Positions 8,930 to 18,425 of a DNA stretch of 64,000 nucleotides are shown here, piece after piece. The position numbers and the translations under genes were made by a program. The notes beneath the pieces are model-generated. The model saw only the letters and a list, made by a program, of their open reading frames with translations. It did not search any database and had not been told where the DNA came from. The DNA comes from Chitinophaga sp. CF418 (lineage in GTDB: Bacteria; Bacteroidota; Bacteroidia; Chitinophagales; Chitinophagaceae). Every line of letters begins with the position of its first letter. Within the stretch, counting starts at the first letter, position 1. The stretch spans positions 62,001 to 126,000 of the forward strand of contig NZ_FRCN01000015.1 in assembly GCF_900142925.1 (NCBI RefSeq), read 5' to 3'.

Positions 8930-9733
8930 ATGATTGAATTGGTTAATATTAAGAAAGGCTTTGGAGATAAGATCATTCTGCCGGATGTATCTGCAGTCAT
9001 GGAGACCGGGAAAGTGAACCTGATCATCGGTACCAGTGGCAGCGGAAAGACGGTGATGATGAAATGTATGGTAGGATTGATGCCGGTGGATGCCGGTAAG
9101 GTGTTGTACGACGGAAAGGACTTTACAGGGATGAATGATCACGAGAAGAAGGAGATCCGCCAGCAGATAGGTATGCTTTTCCAGGGATCGGCCCTGTTTG
9201 ACAGTATGACGGTCGAGCAGAATGTAATGTTCCCGCTGGACATGTTCGGAAGAGGTACGCTGAGGGAAAAGAAGACCCGTGTGATGGAGTGCCTGGAAAG
9301 GGTAAATTTAAAGGAGGCGGCAAAAAAGTACCCGGCTGAGATCAGCGGGGGCATGAAAAAGAGAGTAGGAATAGCCCGTGCTATCGTGTTAAATCCCAAA
9401 TACCTGTTCTGTGATGAGCCCAATTCTGGTCTGGACCCCCAGACTTCCCTGCTGATAGATAAGCTAATCAAAGAATTAACACTGGAGTATAATATCACCA
9501 CTGTGATCAATACGCATGATATGAACACCGTAATGGAAAGCGGGGATCATATTGTATATATGTACCAGGGGCGTAAGCAGTGGGAAGGAAGTAGTAAAGA
9601 CATCGTTTTCAGTAAAGATGAGAAGCTGAATGACTTTATCTTCGCGTCCGAGTTCCTACGGGAGGCGAAAGAAATGAGGCAGATGGAAATGTTCCAGGAT
9701 CAGAACTGGCGGAATCAGCTCAAAAAAGATTGA
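8930..9733 (+). CDS. MlaF-like ABC transporter ATP-binding protein
   Basis: A 267-residue ABC ATPase, the probable motor of the adjacent MlaE-like permease. Walker A is GTSGSGKT at residues 34-41; then come the Q-loop GMLFQGSALFDSMTV, the signature ISGGMKKRVGIARA, Walker B YLFCDEPNSGLDP, and the switch histidine in NTHDMN. The FQGSALFDSMTV and DEPNSGLDP wording is characteristic of the Mla/Ttg2A group. I use the ATG at 8930; a TTG two codons upstream is a poorer start. It ends 64 bases before sucD, which has its own promoter. Confidence 0.9.
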   Translation: MIELVNIKKGFGDKIILPDVSAVMETGKVNLIIGTSGSGKTVMMKCMVGLMPVDAGKVLYDGKDFTGMNDHEKKEIRQQIGMLFQGSALFDSMTVEQNVMFPLDMFGRGTLREKKTRVMECLERVNLKEAAKKYPAEISGGMKKRVGIARAIVLNPKYLFCDEPNSGLDPQTSLLIDKLIKELTLEYNITTVINTHDMNTVMESGDHIVYMYQGRKQWEGSSKDIVFSKDEKLNDFIFASEFLREAKEMRQMEMFQDQNWRNQLKKD

Positions 9734-9764
9734 TTTGGAATTTGGGATTAGGACTTTAATTTTG
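9734..9764 (+). promoter_or_regulatory. Promoter of sucD
   Basis: TTTG at 9734-9737, a 19-base spacer, and TAATTTTG at 9757-9764. The start codon is 34 bases downstream. This is the best consensus match in this part of the window. Confidence 0.6.
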
Positions 9765-9797
9765 CCGATATCATTATAAAACAATAAACCAAGCGCG

Positions 9798-10679
9798 ATG
9801 AGTGTTTTAGTTAATAAGCATAGCAAAGTGATTGTACAGGGCTTTACCGGTACAGAAGGCACATTCCATGCCACACAGATGATAGAATATGGCACGCAGG
9901 TAGTAGGCGGCGTTACGCCGGGGAAAGGCGGCACCAAGCACCTGGATCGCCCGGTTTTCAATACAGTAGATGATGCTGTAAAAGCTACCGGCGCTGATGT
10001 TTCTATCATTTTCGTTCCACCAGGATTCGCTGCAGACGCTATCATGGAAGCTGCTGAAGCCGGTATTGAACTGATCGTATGTATCACTGAGGGCATTCCC
10101 GTTCAGGATATGATCAGGGCTAAAAACTTCCTGGTTGGCCGTAAGAGCCGTCTGATCGGACCTAACTGTCCTGGTGTAATCACTGCTGAAGAAGCTAAAG
10201 TAGGCATCATGCCGGGTTTCATTTTCAAGAAAGGTAACATTGGTATCGTATCTAAATCCGGTACTTTAACATACGAGGCTGCAGATCAGGTAGTTAAGGC
10301 TGGTTTGGGTGTTTCTACTGCTATCGGTATCGGTGGTGACCCAATCATTGGTACCCCTACCAAAGATGCGGTTGAACTGCTGATGAACGATCCTGAAACT
10401 GTGGGTATCATCATGATCGGTGAGATTGGTGGTAGCATGGAGGCTGAGGCTGCAAAATGGATCAAAGAACATGGTACCAAACCTGTAGTTGGTTTCATCG
10501 CAGGTCAGACAGCTCCTCCGGGCCGTCGTATGGGCCATGCCGGTGCTATCATCGGTGGTGCTGACGATACCGCAGCTGCCAAGATGAAGATCATGGCGGA
10601 ATGTGGTGTTCACGTAGTAGCAAGCCCTGCTAACATTGGTAAGACAATGGCAGAGGTGCTGAAAACTGTGAAAGCATAA
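9798..10679 (+). CDS. sucD: Succinate-CoA ligase (ADP-forming) subunit alpha
   Basis: The alpha subunit of succinyl-CoA synthetase in the TCA cycle, converting succinyl-CoA to succinate with nucleotide triphosphate formation. At 293 residues it is full length. Visible marks are the CoA-binding Rossmann region VQGFTGTEGTFHATQM, the loop LIGPNCPGVI, SKSGTLTYE, and GQTAPPGRRMGHAGAI. His247 of the last motif is the residue phosphorylated during catalysis. Its partner sucC is not adjacent, so the two subunits are encoded apart here. The gene has its own promoter and terminator. Confidence 0.97.
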   Translation: MSVLVNKHSKVIVQGFTGTEGTFHATQMIEYGTQVVGGVTPGKGGTKHLDRPVFNTVDDAVKATGADVSIIFVPPGFAADAIMEAAEAGIELIVCITEGIPVQDMIRAKNFLVGRKSRLIGPNCPGVITAEEAKVGIMPGFIFKKGNIGIVSKSGTLTYEAADQVVKAGLGVSTAIGIGGDPIIGTPTKDAVELLMNDPETVGIIMIGEIGGSMEAEAAKWIKEHGTKPVVGFIAGQTAPPGRRMGHAGAIIGGADDTAAAKMKIMAECGVHVVASPANIGKTMAEVLKTVKA

Positions 10680-10704
10680 TAATCAGAAAGTTATGTAATA
10701 TATT

Positions 10705-10743
10705 ATCCTCCCGCGGGTGAAGCCGTCGGGAGGATTTTTTTTG
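10705..10743 (+). terminator. Terminator after sucD
   Basis: Stem ATCCTCCCG (10705-10713) with CGGGAGGAT (10727-10735) followed by a run of Ts. Confidence 0.88.
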
Positions 10744-10833
10744 TCCCCGAAGTTATTTTGTTGACTTTTATACCAGAACCCTGTGGAATAGGCGTTTTTT
10801 TCGCATCCTATTCCGGAGATAAATGAAATTCAA

Positions 10834-13800
10834 ATGCTATCCCATATGCGTCTTATCGTAGCTGTTTTTATTTTTTCAATTTTAAGCTGTAAAACTGTTA
10901 TGGCCCAGTTTAACTATGACACCCACTGGAAGAAGGTACAGGAATTGGATGGAAAAGGCCTGTTCAGATCAGCTTTGCTGGAACTCGACGTCATCTCTGA
11001 CAATGCTGCGAAGCAACAGAATGAGGTACAGTTACTGAAGACCTACTTCTACCGCATCAAGTATGTGGCCAGCCTGGAGACGGAGAAAAATGAAAAGGAC
11101 AAGAATGTGAGCTGGAATACACAGTCTTTTTCGCCAACTGCCCGGGCCATTATGAAAAGTCTGCAGGGGGAGACCTTGCAGCGTTACCTGGAAAATAACA
11201 GGTTTCAATTATACGAGCGTACAGATATCAAAGGCGATACTTCGACAGATGTTTCTACCTGGAGTGAGGCCCGTCTTCACCGGGAGATAACCGCTGCTTA
11301 TGAAGCCTCTTTACAGGATGTTCCTGCGCTCAAGAAGATGGATATCAGCAAATACGAGGATATCCTGGAAGCCGGCAAGGGGAATGGCCGGAAACTGCGT
11401 CCTACTTTGTATGACCTGGTCGCACATCGCGCCCTGGATTATTATAAGTCTGGCGAGAGCCAGATCACCAGTCCTGAAAATCAGTTTGAGCTGACAGATC
11501 CCGCTGCTTTCGCTACTGCGGATGTTTTCATGCAACACAAGTTTGTTACTACAGATTCGGCCTCCCTTCAATATAAGGCTTTGTTACTGCTGCAGGACCT
11601 GATGCGTTTCCATGCAGGTGACAAGGCTGCACTGCTGGATCTTGATCTGGAAAGAACGGCCTATATGAACCAGGTAGCAGTGATGCCTGATAAGGAAGCG
11701 CTGTATGTAAAGTTGCTGAAGGTCCAGGAGAAGGCCTATGAAGGGGAAAAAGAGGTGACACAGGTGATGTCCCTGCTGGCCTATTATTACTTTAATGAAG
11801 GAAGTAAGAAAGAAGCGAGCGTAGCAGAAGGTATGACTCCTGCGGCAGCTATGCAGCTGGCGAAAACACTTTGTGAAAAGGCGATAGCGCTGGCTCCTGT
11901 TTCTGTAGGCGGCGCAAGCTGTTTTGATCTGCTGCAGGGCATCAAAGCAAAGGAGCTCAGGCTGGAAACGGAATTGGTCAATCTGCCGGGAATGCCTTTC
12001 CGCACCCTGGTGACCTACCGGAATACAGATAAGATCTATGTAAGAGTTGTACGTATAGATGAGGCTTTCCGTAACTCGCTGCGCGAGGCACAGGAAGACT
12101 ACCGGGATACGACCAATAAATACTGGCGTTCAATCGTAGGTAAGCAGCCATTGAAAACATGGGAACAGTCCCTGACAGGATCAGCCGATTTCAGGGAGCA
12201 TGCTGCAGAGATAAAAATAGATGCTTTACCGCTGGGTACATATATGCTGCTGGCCAGTGTGAACAAGGACTTTGGTCTGCGTGAGAATCTGCTGGCGATA
12301 CAGTTCATCCATGTGTCGAACATCAGTTATATACTTCGTGAATACGACGGAAATGATATCACCAGCAGGTATTACGCATTACACAGGCAAACCGGTCAGC
12401 CGCTGCCGGATACAAAGCTGACAGTCTGGGGCCGGAATGAATCCGGGCGGTCCGGTAAGTTAACACAGGTGCAGACTTACACCGCCAACAAAGACGGTAT
12501 TATAGACGTAAAATGGGATAACAAACGTCAGAATGTAAGACTGGAATGGAAGAATGGCGAGGATCAGCTGTTTATAGACGATTTTAAGTACGTATACAGC
12601 TATAAGTATCAGCAACAGTCAAATGAGTTAAAAGACCAGCATAACAGCTTTATTTTCACAGACAGGGCTATTTACCGTCCTGGTCAGACGCTTTACTTTA
12701 AAGGTATTGTGCTGACTGCCAATCCTGGTGGTGCAAAGAGCAAAGTGATGCCAGGACTGAAAACAACCGTTGAGTTGTATGATGTGAACGGAGAGCTGGT
12801 GGATACGGTGAAAGTAACAACGAATGAATACGGTGCTTACGTTGGTAAGTTCACACTGCCTACCGGACGCCTGAATGGAGAATTCCATCTGCAGGAAACC
12901 GGTGGCATAGCGTATACCGCCTTCCAGGTGGAAGAGTACAAGCGTCCGAAATTCTATGTGGAATTTGAGCCGGTGAAAGGTACTTACCGCGTGAATGATT
13001 CCGTGAAAGTAAGGGGTAAAGCATTGGCGTATGCAGGTAACAACATAGACGGAGCACAGGTACAATATCGCGTAACAAGGAGGGCTCGTTTCCCTTATCC
13101 ATGGCTGATGTGGAGAATGCCTTTCCGGAGTGAGTCCCGTGAGATCATTCATGGAGAAGTAAAGACTGCTGCGGATGGTACTTTCAATATTACTTTCCCT
13201 GCCCTGCCTGATCTCAAAGTACCTGCTGCATTGAAGCCTGTATTTACATATGCTGTTTCTGCTACTGTTACTGATATCAACGGAGAGACACATAGCGAAG
13301 ACCAAATGGTAAGCGCCGGCTACCAGGCCCTGGAAATAAAAGTGGCTTTGCCGGCTACTGTATTACAGAAAGACCTGGATTCTGTTAAGATCATTACACA
13401 AAATCTTAATGGCTCATTCGAGTCTGCAGAAGTAGCAGTGAATGTAAGTCCTGTAAAACCACCTGCACGTTTATTGCGCAGCAGATATTGGGCTAAACCT
13501 GATCAGTTTGTAATACCACAGGCAGAGTATGAAAAAGCATTCCCGCATGATGTTTATAATGACGAAGATAACCATGAAAGCTGGACAAGGGAAAAGGCGG
13601 TACTGACACAATCTGTTACGACCAGTGAAAAAGGTAATATCAGTCTCGCGAAAGAAAAATTACCTGCGGGATGGTATGAACTGAAAGCTAGCACCAAAGA
13701 TAAATACGGTGAGGAAGTAGTGCAGAAACAGGTATTTGAAGTAGTAGATCTGTCGGAGAAGAAATTGTCTTATCCTGTATACGCATGGAAATATGCGGAT

Positions 13801-16800
13801 ACAAAGAGTGTAGAGCCGGGAGAGAAAAAGCAGATCCGCATTGGTTCTTCAGCCACGGATGTACATGTACTGCAATTGTTAACACAATCAGAGAATAAAG
13901 AGACATTCAGCAGTTTTAACATCAACGGAACGATTGAGAACAGGGACTATACGGCATTGGAAACCGACAGAGGCAATGTGGTGTTTCAGTATGCTTTTGT
14001 GAAAGATAACAGGGTATATACTTTGGCAGAAACAGTAAATGTGCCATGGTCCAATAAGCAACTGGATGTAACGATTGCTTCTCATCGTGATAAGTTATTG
14101 CCTGGTGAAAAGGAGAAGTGGCAGGTGAGGATTAAGGGCTATAAAGGAGAGCAGGTAGCTGCCGAAATGGTGGCTTCTATGTTTGATGCGTCTCTGGATG
14201 AATTCCGCAGGCAAGACTGGTATGTGCCCTCAGTAACACCGCAGCTGGACGCTTTCCGCTTCTGGGTAGCCGAGGATAATTTCAAGAAGACAATGTCTAT
14301 CAACCGGGATGATATTACCCGTAAGAGCAGACCCGAAGTGCCAGCCTTCGCATATGATAACCTGAACTGGTTTGGCTGGTACCTGACAGGCGCATATATA
14401 TTGCTGGACGATAAGGAAGTGAGCATTGTGGGGTATTCGGAAGGATTGCGCAGAATACGTGGTGTACTGGCTGGAAGAGCTCCGGGAGTGATGGCTGAAG
14501 CTGCTATGACAAAGGCCATGCCGGCGCCGGCGATGGTAAAGGCCGATGAAGAAATTGTTGCGAACAAGGCAGTCGCTTCATGGGACAGTACTAAAAAAGA
14601 GAAAGCAGAAGACGATGCAAAACAATCATTGGCTCAGGGAAGTGGTGGTACGACTAAACCTGCCGACAATATTCAGCCACGTAAAAACTTCAATGAAACA
14701 GCATTCTTCCTGCCCGAACTGCATACAGACAAAGATGGTAATATCAGCTTCGACTTTACAGTACCTGAAGCGTTGACCCGCTGGCGTTTCCTGTCTCTTG
14801 CACATACTAAAGATGCTGCTTTCGGCATGGCAGAAGCCAGCATTGTAACACAGAAGCCGCTGATGGTTCAGCCTAATGCACCGCGCTTTATGCGTGAAGG
14901 GGACAAAATAGAGTTCTCTGCAAAGATCAGCAACCTGGCGGACAGCACACAGAAAGGAGAAGCAAGACTGGAACTGCTGGATGCAACAACTATGCAGCCG
15001 GTGGATGGATGGTTGCAGAACCTGTTCCCTGTACAGCATTTTACTGTAGAGAAAGGGCAGAGCACCGCGGTGAGTTTCCCCGTACAGATCCCATTCAACT
15101 TCAATAGTTCACTGGTATACCGTGTGGTAGCACAATCAGGCATTTATAGTGATGGTGAGGAAAATGCACTGCCGGTATTGACAAACAATATGCTGGTAAC
15201 CGAGACATTACCATTGTCTATGCGTGGTGATGGTACCCGTACATTCACCATGCCTAAGCTGCTGAAGAGTGGTGAGTCTGAAACTTTACAACAGCATTCT
15301 TTCACACTTGAGTTCTCTGGTAATCCCGCCTGGTACGCCGTACAGGCATTGCCTTACCTGATGGAATATCCATATGAATGTTCCGAACAGATCTTCAACA
15401 GGTTCTATGCAAATACACTGGCTACTTACATTGCCAATGCATTGCCAGGTGTGAAGAACATATTCGAGAAATGGCGTACTACTGATACTTCTGCATTACA
15501 GAGCAATCTTCAGAAGAATGAAGAGCTGAAAGCCGTATTGTTACAGGAAACTCCATGGGTACTGGAAGCAAAGAATGAAGCGGAACAGAAAAAACGCATC
15601 GCCCTTCTGTTCGATCTGCAACGTATGAGCAGCGAACAGCAAAGAGCAGCGAATCAGTTGCAGGAGCGTCAGATGGCTAATGGTGCTTTCCCATGGTTTA
15701 ATGGTATGTGGGAAGATCGTTACATCACACAGTACATCATCGCAGGTTTCGGTCGTTTACGCGAAGTGGGTGCATGGAAAACGCTGGACATGGGTGAATC
15801 AAGAAACATGATCGTCAAAGGTCTCAATTATATTGACAGAGCGATTGATGTAACTTATCGCAGTCTGAAACAAGATAAGGCAGATATGAACGCTCAGCAG
15901 ATCGGGTATATTGAAGCACATTATCTGTATACACGCAGTCTGTTTAAAGGTGAAGAACTTCCTGCTCAGTACCGTGAAGCATACCAGTATTATCTCACAC
16001 AGGCTAAGAAATACTGGATGAAAATGGATGTATATCCACAGGCAATGCTGGCAATTGTACTGAAGAAAGGAGGCGATGTTAAAACCGCTACTGAGATCAT
16101 CAACTCATTGAAAGAACGCGCTATTACCAATGATGAATTGGGCATGAGCTGGAAAGAGCTGCGCGGTGGTTACTGGTGGTATCAGGCACCTGTGGAATCG
16201 CAGGCGATGCTGATCGCTGCTTTCAAAGAAGTGACTAACGATACTACAGCTGTTGGTGATATGAAGACATGGTTGCTGAAAAATAAACAAACCAACAATT
16301 GGAATACTACTAAAGCGACAGCTGATGCATGTTATGCAATGTTGTTGGGTGGTAGCAACTGGTTAGCAGCTACACCGGAGATAGATATCAAAGCAGGTAG
16401 TGTTACCGTGAGCAGTACACAGGAGAAAACAGAGGCCGGGACCGGTTACTTTAAAAAACGTTTCAATACCAATGAAGTGAAACCTGCTATGGGTAACATC
16501 TCCGTAACGGTAAAAGACAGTAAAGGTCAGCCATCCTGGGGCGCTGTATACTGGCAGTATTTCGAACAGTTGGATAAGATCACTCCGGCAGAAACTCCGT
16601 TGAAACTGGAGAAACAATTGTTCATAGAAAGGAATACAAGTAATGGCCCTGTGCTGACTGCTATTGAAGATGGCAACAGTCTCAAAGTAGGGGATAAAGT
16701 GAAAGTGCGTATTGTGATGAAATCAGACCGTGATATGGAGTATATACACCTGAAAGACATGCGTGCAGCTTGTTTTGAACCGCAGAATGTGATCAGCGAA

Positions 16801-17019
16801 TGTAAGTGGCAGAATGGTGTGAGTTATTATGAAAGCACTAAGGATGCAAGTACTAATTTCTTCTTTAGCAGTTTGAGAAAGGGGACTTATGTATTTGAGT
16901 ATACTTTGTTCGTGACACATCAGGGTAATTTCAGTAATGGTATCACTACTGCACAGTGTATGTATGCGCCGGAATTTAGTGCGCATAGTGAGGGGATAAG
17001 GGTGAAGGTAGTGGAGTGA
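10834..17019 (+). CDS. Secreted alpha-2-macroglobulin family protein with thioester motif
   Basis: A 2061-residue exported protein of the bacterial alpha-2-macroglobulin family, thought to trap proteases in the envelope. A signal peptide (MRLIVAVFIFSIL) is followed by Cys and then VMA-Q, so either lipoprotein processing or signal peptidase I cleavage is possible. An N-terminal extension of about 550 residues precedes the MG2 domain, which begins near residue 605 (FTDRAIYRPGQTLYFKG). The core A2M domain is near 1290-1340 (ALTRWRFLSLAHT). The thioester motif is intact: C1516-S-E-Q1519 in YECSEQ. An Ala- and Lys-rich segment at about 1215-1290 could be the bait region. It is longer than E. coli YfhM (1653 residues). 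No penicillin-binding protein partner is adjacent. A strong terminator isolates it from the next gene. Confidence 0.92.
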   Translation: MLSHMRLIVAVFIFSILSCKTVMAQFNYDTHWKKVQELDGKGLFRSALLELDVISDNAAKQQNEVQLLKTYFYRIKYVASLETEKNEKDKNVSWNTQSFSPTARAIMKSLQGETLQRYLENNRFQLYERTDIKGDTSTDVSTWSEARLHREITAAYEASLQDVPALKKMDISKYEDILEAGKGNGRKLRPTLYDLVAHRALDYYKSGESQITSPENQFELTDPAAFATADVFMQHKFVTTDSASLQYKALLLLQDLMRFHAGDKAALLDLDLERTAYMNQVAVMPDKEALYVKLLKVQEKAYEGEKEVTQVMSLLAYYYFNEGSKKEASVAEGMTPAAAMQLAKTLCEKAIALAPVSVGGASCFDLLQGIKAKELRLETELVNLPGMPFRTLVTYRNTDKIYVRVVRIDEAFRNSLREAQEDYRDTTNKYWRSIVGKQPLKTWEQSLTGSADFREHAAEIKIDALPLGTYMLLASVNKDFGLRENLLAIQFIHVSNISYILREYDGNDITSRYYALHRQTGQPLPDTKLTVWGRNESGRSGKLTQVQTYTANKDGIIDVKWDNKRQNVRLEWKNGEDQLFIDDFKYVYSYKYQQQSNELKDQHNSFIFTDRAIYRPGQTLYFKGIVLTANPGGAKSKVMPGLKTTVELYDVNGELVDTVKVTTNEYGAYVGKFTLPTGRLNGEFHLQETGGIAYTAFQVEEYKRPKFYVEFEPVKGTYRVNDSVKVRGKALAYAGNNIDGAQVQYRVTRRARFPYPWLMWRMPFRSESREIIHGEVKTAADGTFNITFPALPDLKVPAALKPVFTYAVSATVTDINGETHSEDQMVSAGYQALEIKVALPATVLQKDLDSVKIITQNLNGSFESAEVAVNVSPVKPPARLLRSRYWAKPDQFVIPQAEYEKAFPHDVYNDEDNHESWTREKAVLTQSVTTSEKGNISLAKEKLPAGWYELKASTKDKYGEEVVQKQVFEVVDLSEKKLSYPVYAWKYADTKSVEPGEKKQIRIGSSATDVHVLQLLTQSENKETFSSFNINGTIENRDYTALETDRGNVVFQYAFVKDNRVYTLAETVNVPWSNKQLDVTIASHRDKLLPGEKEKWQVRIKGYKGEQVAAEMVASMFDASLDEFRRQDWYVPSVTPQLDAFRFWVAEDNFKKTMSINRDDITRKSRPEVPAFAYDNLNWFGWYLTGAYILLDDKEVSIVGYSEGLRRIRGVLAGRAPGVMAEAAMTKAMPAPAMVKADEEIVANKAVASWDSTKKEKAEDDAKQSLAQGSGGTTKPADNIQPRKNFNETAFFLPELHTDKDGNISFDFTVPEALTRWRFLSLAHTKDAAFGMAEASIVTQKPLMVQPNAPRFMREGDKIEFSAKISNLADSTQKGEARLELLDATTMQPVDGWLQNLFPVQHFTVEKGQSTAVSFPVQIPFNFNSSLVYRVVAQSGIYSDGEENALPVLTNNMLVTETLPLSMRGDGTRTFTMPKLLKSGESETLQQHSFTLEFSGNPAWYAVQALPYLMEYPYECSEQIFNRFYANTLATYIANALPGVKNIFEKWRTTDTSALQSNLQKNEELKAVLLQETPWVLEAKNEAEQKKRIALLFDLQRMSSEQQRAANQLQERQMANGAFPWFNGMWEDRYITQYIIAGFGRLREVGAWKTLDMGESRNMIVKGLNYIDRAIDVTYRSLKQDKADMNAQQIGYIEAHYLYTRSLFKGEELPAQYREAYQYYLTQAKKYWMKMDVYPQAMLAIVLKKGGDVKTATEIINSLKERAITNDELGMSWKELRGGYWWYQAPVESQAMLIAAFKEVTNDTTAVGDMKTWLLKNKQTNNWNTTKATADACYAMLLGGSNWLAATPEIDIKAGSVTVSSTQEKTEAGTGYFKKRFNTNEVKPAMGNISVTVKDSKGQPSWGAVYWQYFEQLDKITPAETPLKLEKQLFIERNTSNGPVLTAIEDGNSLKVGDKVKVRIVMKSDRDMEYIHLKDMRAACFEPQNVISECKWQNGVSYYESTKDASTNFFFSSLRKGTYVFEYTLFVTHQGNFSNGITTAQCMYAPEFSAHSEGIRVKVVE

Positions 17020-17040
17020 TCACTATAATTTCAGTGTGAT

Positions 17041-17085
17041 AAAACGCTGATCTGGAAAGGGTTTTGCCCTCCAGATCAGCGTTTT
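17041..17085 (+). terminator. Terminator after the alpha-2-macroglobulin gene
   Basis: A perfect 16-bp stem (17041-17056 with 17070-17085), with AAAA at its base and TTTT at its end. Confidence 0.85.
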
Positions 17086-17117
17086 ATCGTTATATTGCTT
17101 CTCCATAATTCACATTC

Positions 17118-18425
17118 ATGCTGATCAATTATCTGTATATCCAGAATTTTAAAGGATTTGAGCAGAAAGAGATTTCTTTTAACCCGGGATTCACAGTCGT
17201 TATAGGAGATAATAGTTTAGGAAAGTCTTCCTTATTGCATGCACTGCAGGTAGCGTTGGGCGCATACCTGCAATGTTTGCCAATACCAGCGTCGGCTGTT
17301 TACAGGCGTCAGTTCAGAAAGCAGGAGGTGTTTGTAAGATGGAATGACGGTGATCGGGACTATAGTGCCAATGAACAGGAGACCTTAATCAAGGTGTTTT
17401 CACAGTTTAATAGTGATCAGATTGAATGGTCAAGGGTAATGTTGGCAAATGGAATGACAAGTCATAGCAAAAAGCATGTCGGGGAATTAATGGATGCTGT
17501 TGCCGGAATACTGGAAGAGAGAAAACAGATCAGCGGAGCAGTTTTGCCGGTGGTCGCCAGTTTTGGGACTGAGCGCACTATGGCGCAGCAGAGGAAGGGA
17601 AAAAGGGCGCAGGAACGCAGGAGCCGGATGGAAAAGGGTTATCTGGCAGCGCTTTCTGATAAAGTGGACTTCGATGGGGTGATAGAATGGTTATATAACT
17701 ATGATAATGAGTTGAAGTATGACCGTGAATTTGCAGGAACAAGGGAAGCTTTGTTTGAAGCCATTTCTGTAGCAATTCCGTATCTGGAAGATGTTGGGTT
17801 CAATACTCATTATAGAGAATTGGAAGCAGTTGTTAAAATTGACGATAAGGATTTTGGCAGAAAAACTCATTCTAATATGAGTGATGGACTTATTGCCATG
17901 TTAAATCTGGTAGCGGAACTAGCTTTCCGGTGCGTGATCCTTAACGGGTATTTGGGCAGCGATGCGATTATCCAGACAAAGGGGGTTGTGCTGATAGATG
18001 AACTGGATATGCACTTACATCCTAATTGGCAGCGGCATGTGATCAGGGATCTTAAACAGGCTTTCCCCAATATTCAGTTTATTGTCACTACTCACTCGGC
18101 GTTTATTGTACAAAGTATACGTTCCGAGGAGTTGATCATTATCGACGATGAGATACAAAAAGGGAGTGATCCGTTCAGAAAAACAATTGAGGCTGTGGCG
18201 GCGGAGGAAATGGGAGTAGAGAATGTGCCCAGGAGTATCGAGTTTTTAAAGATGCAGGAGGTTGCAGAGGAATATTTTGAGTTAATACAGGAAGGAAATA
18301 CAAGTGATAATGATGAACGCGTAAGTCAATTGAGGAATCAATTAAATGAATTGGAGGAGCGATTTGGAGAAGATCCGGCGTTTGTAGCATCATTAAAAAT
18401 TGAAAGAAAGGCTAAAGGATTATGA
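17118..18425 (+). CDS. ptuA: AAA family ATPase, PtuA-like (Septu defence system)
   Basis: A 435-residue RecF/OLD/SMC-like ATPase. It opens with the family pattern INYLYIQNFKGFE, then Walker A GDNSLGKS (residues 30-37). The central part carries an arginine- and lysine-rich segment and a WLYNYDNELKYDREF helix. An ABC-type signature-like NMSDGLIAML precedes Walker B VVLIDELDMHLHP (D294, E295) and the switch histidine H326 in TTHSAF. Its stop overlaps the start of the HNH nuclease gene by four bases (ATGA), so the two are surely co-translated. That pairing is the make-up of Septu, where the ATPase senses phage and licenses the nuclease. The symbol rests on context plus motifs. An orphan OLD-like ATPase is the alternative. 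Confidence 0.8.
   Translation: MLINYLYIQNFKGFEQKEISFNPGFTVVIGDNSLGKSSLLHALQVALGAYLQCLPIPASAVYRRQFRKQEVFVRWNDGDRDYSANEQETLIKVFSQFNSDQIEWSRVMLANGMTSHSKKHVGELMDAVAGILEERKQISGAVLPVVASFGTERTMAQQRKGKRAQERRSRMEKGYLAALSDKVDFDGVIEWLYNYDNELKYDREFAGTREALFEAISVAIPYLEDVGFNTHYRELEAVVKIDDKDFGRKTHSNMSDGLIAMLNLVAELAFRCVILNGYLGSDAIIQTKGVVLIDELDMHLHPNWQRHVIRDLKQAFPNIQFIVTTHSAFIVQSIRSEELIIIDDEIQKGSDPFRKTIEAVAAEEMGVENVPRSIEFLKMQEVAEEYFELIQEGNTSDNDERVSQLRNQLNELEERFGEDPAFVASLKIERKAKGL

Noticed and set aside
12628..13305. 225-codon open frame on the minus strand inside the macroglobulin gene
   Set aside because: Antisense shadow of a well-supported gene; composition is not protein-like.
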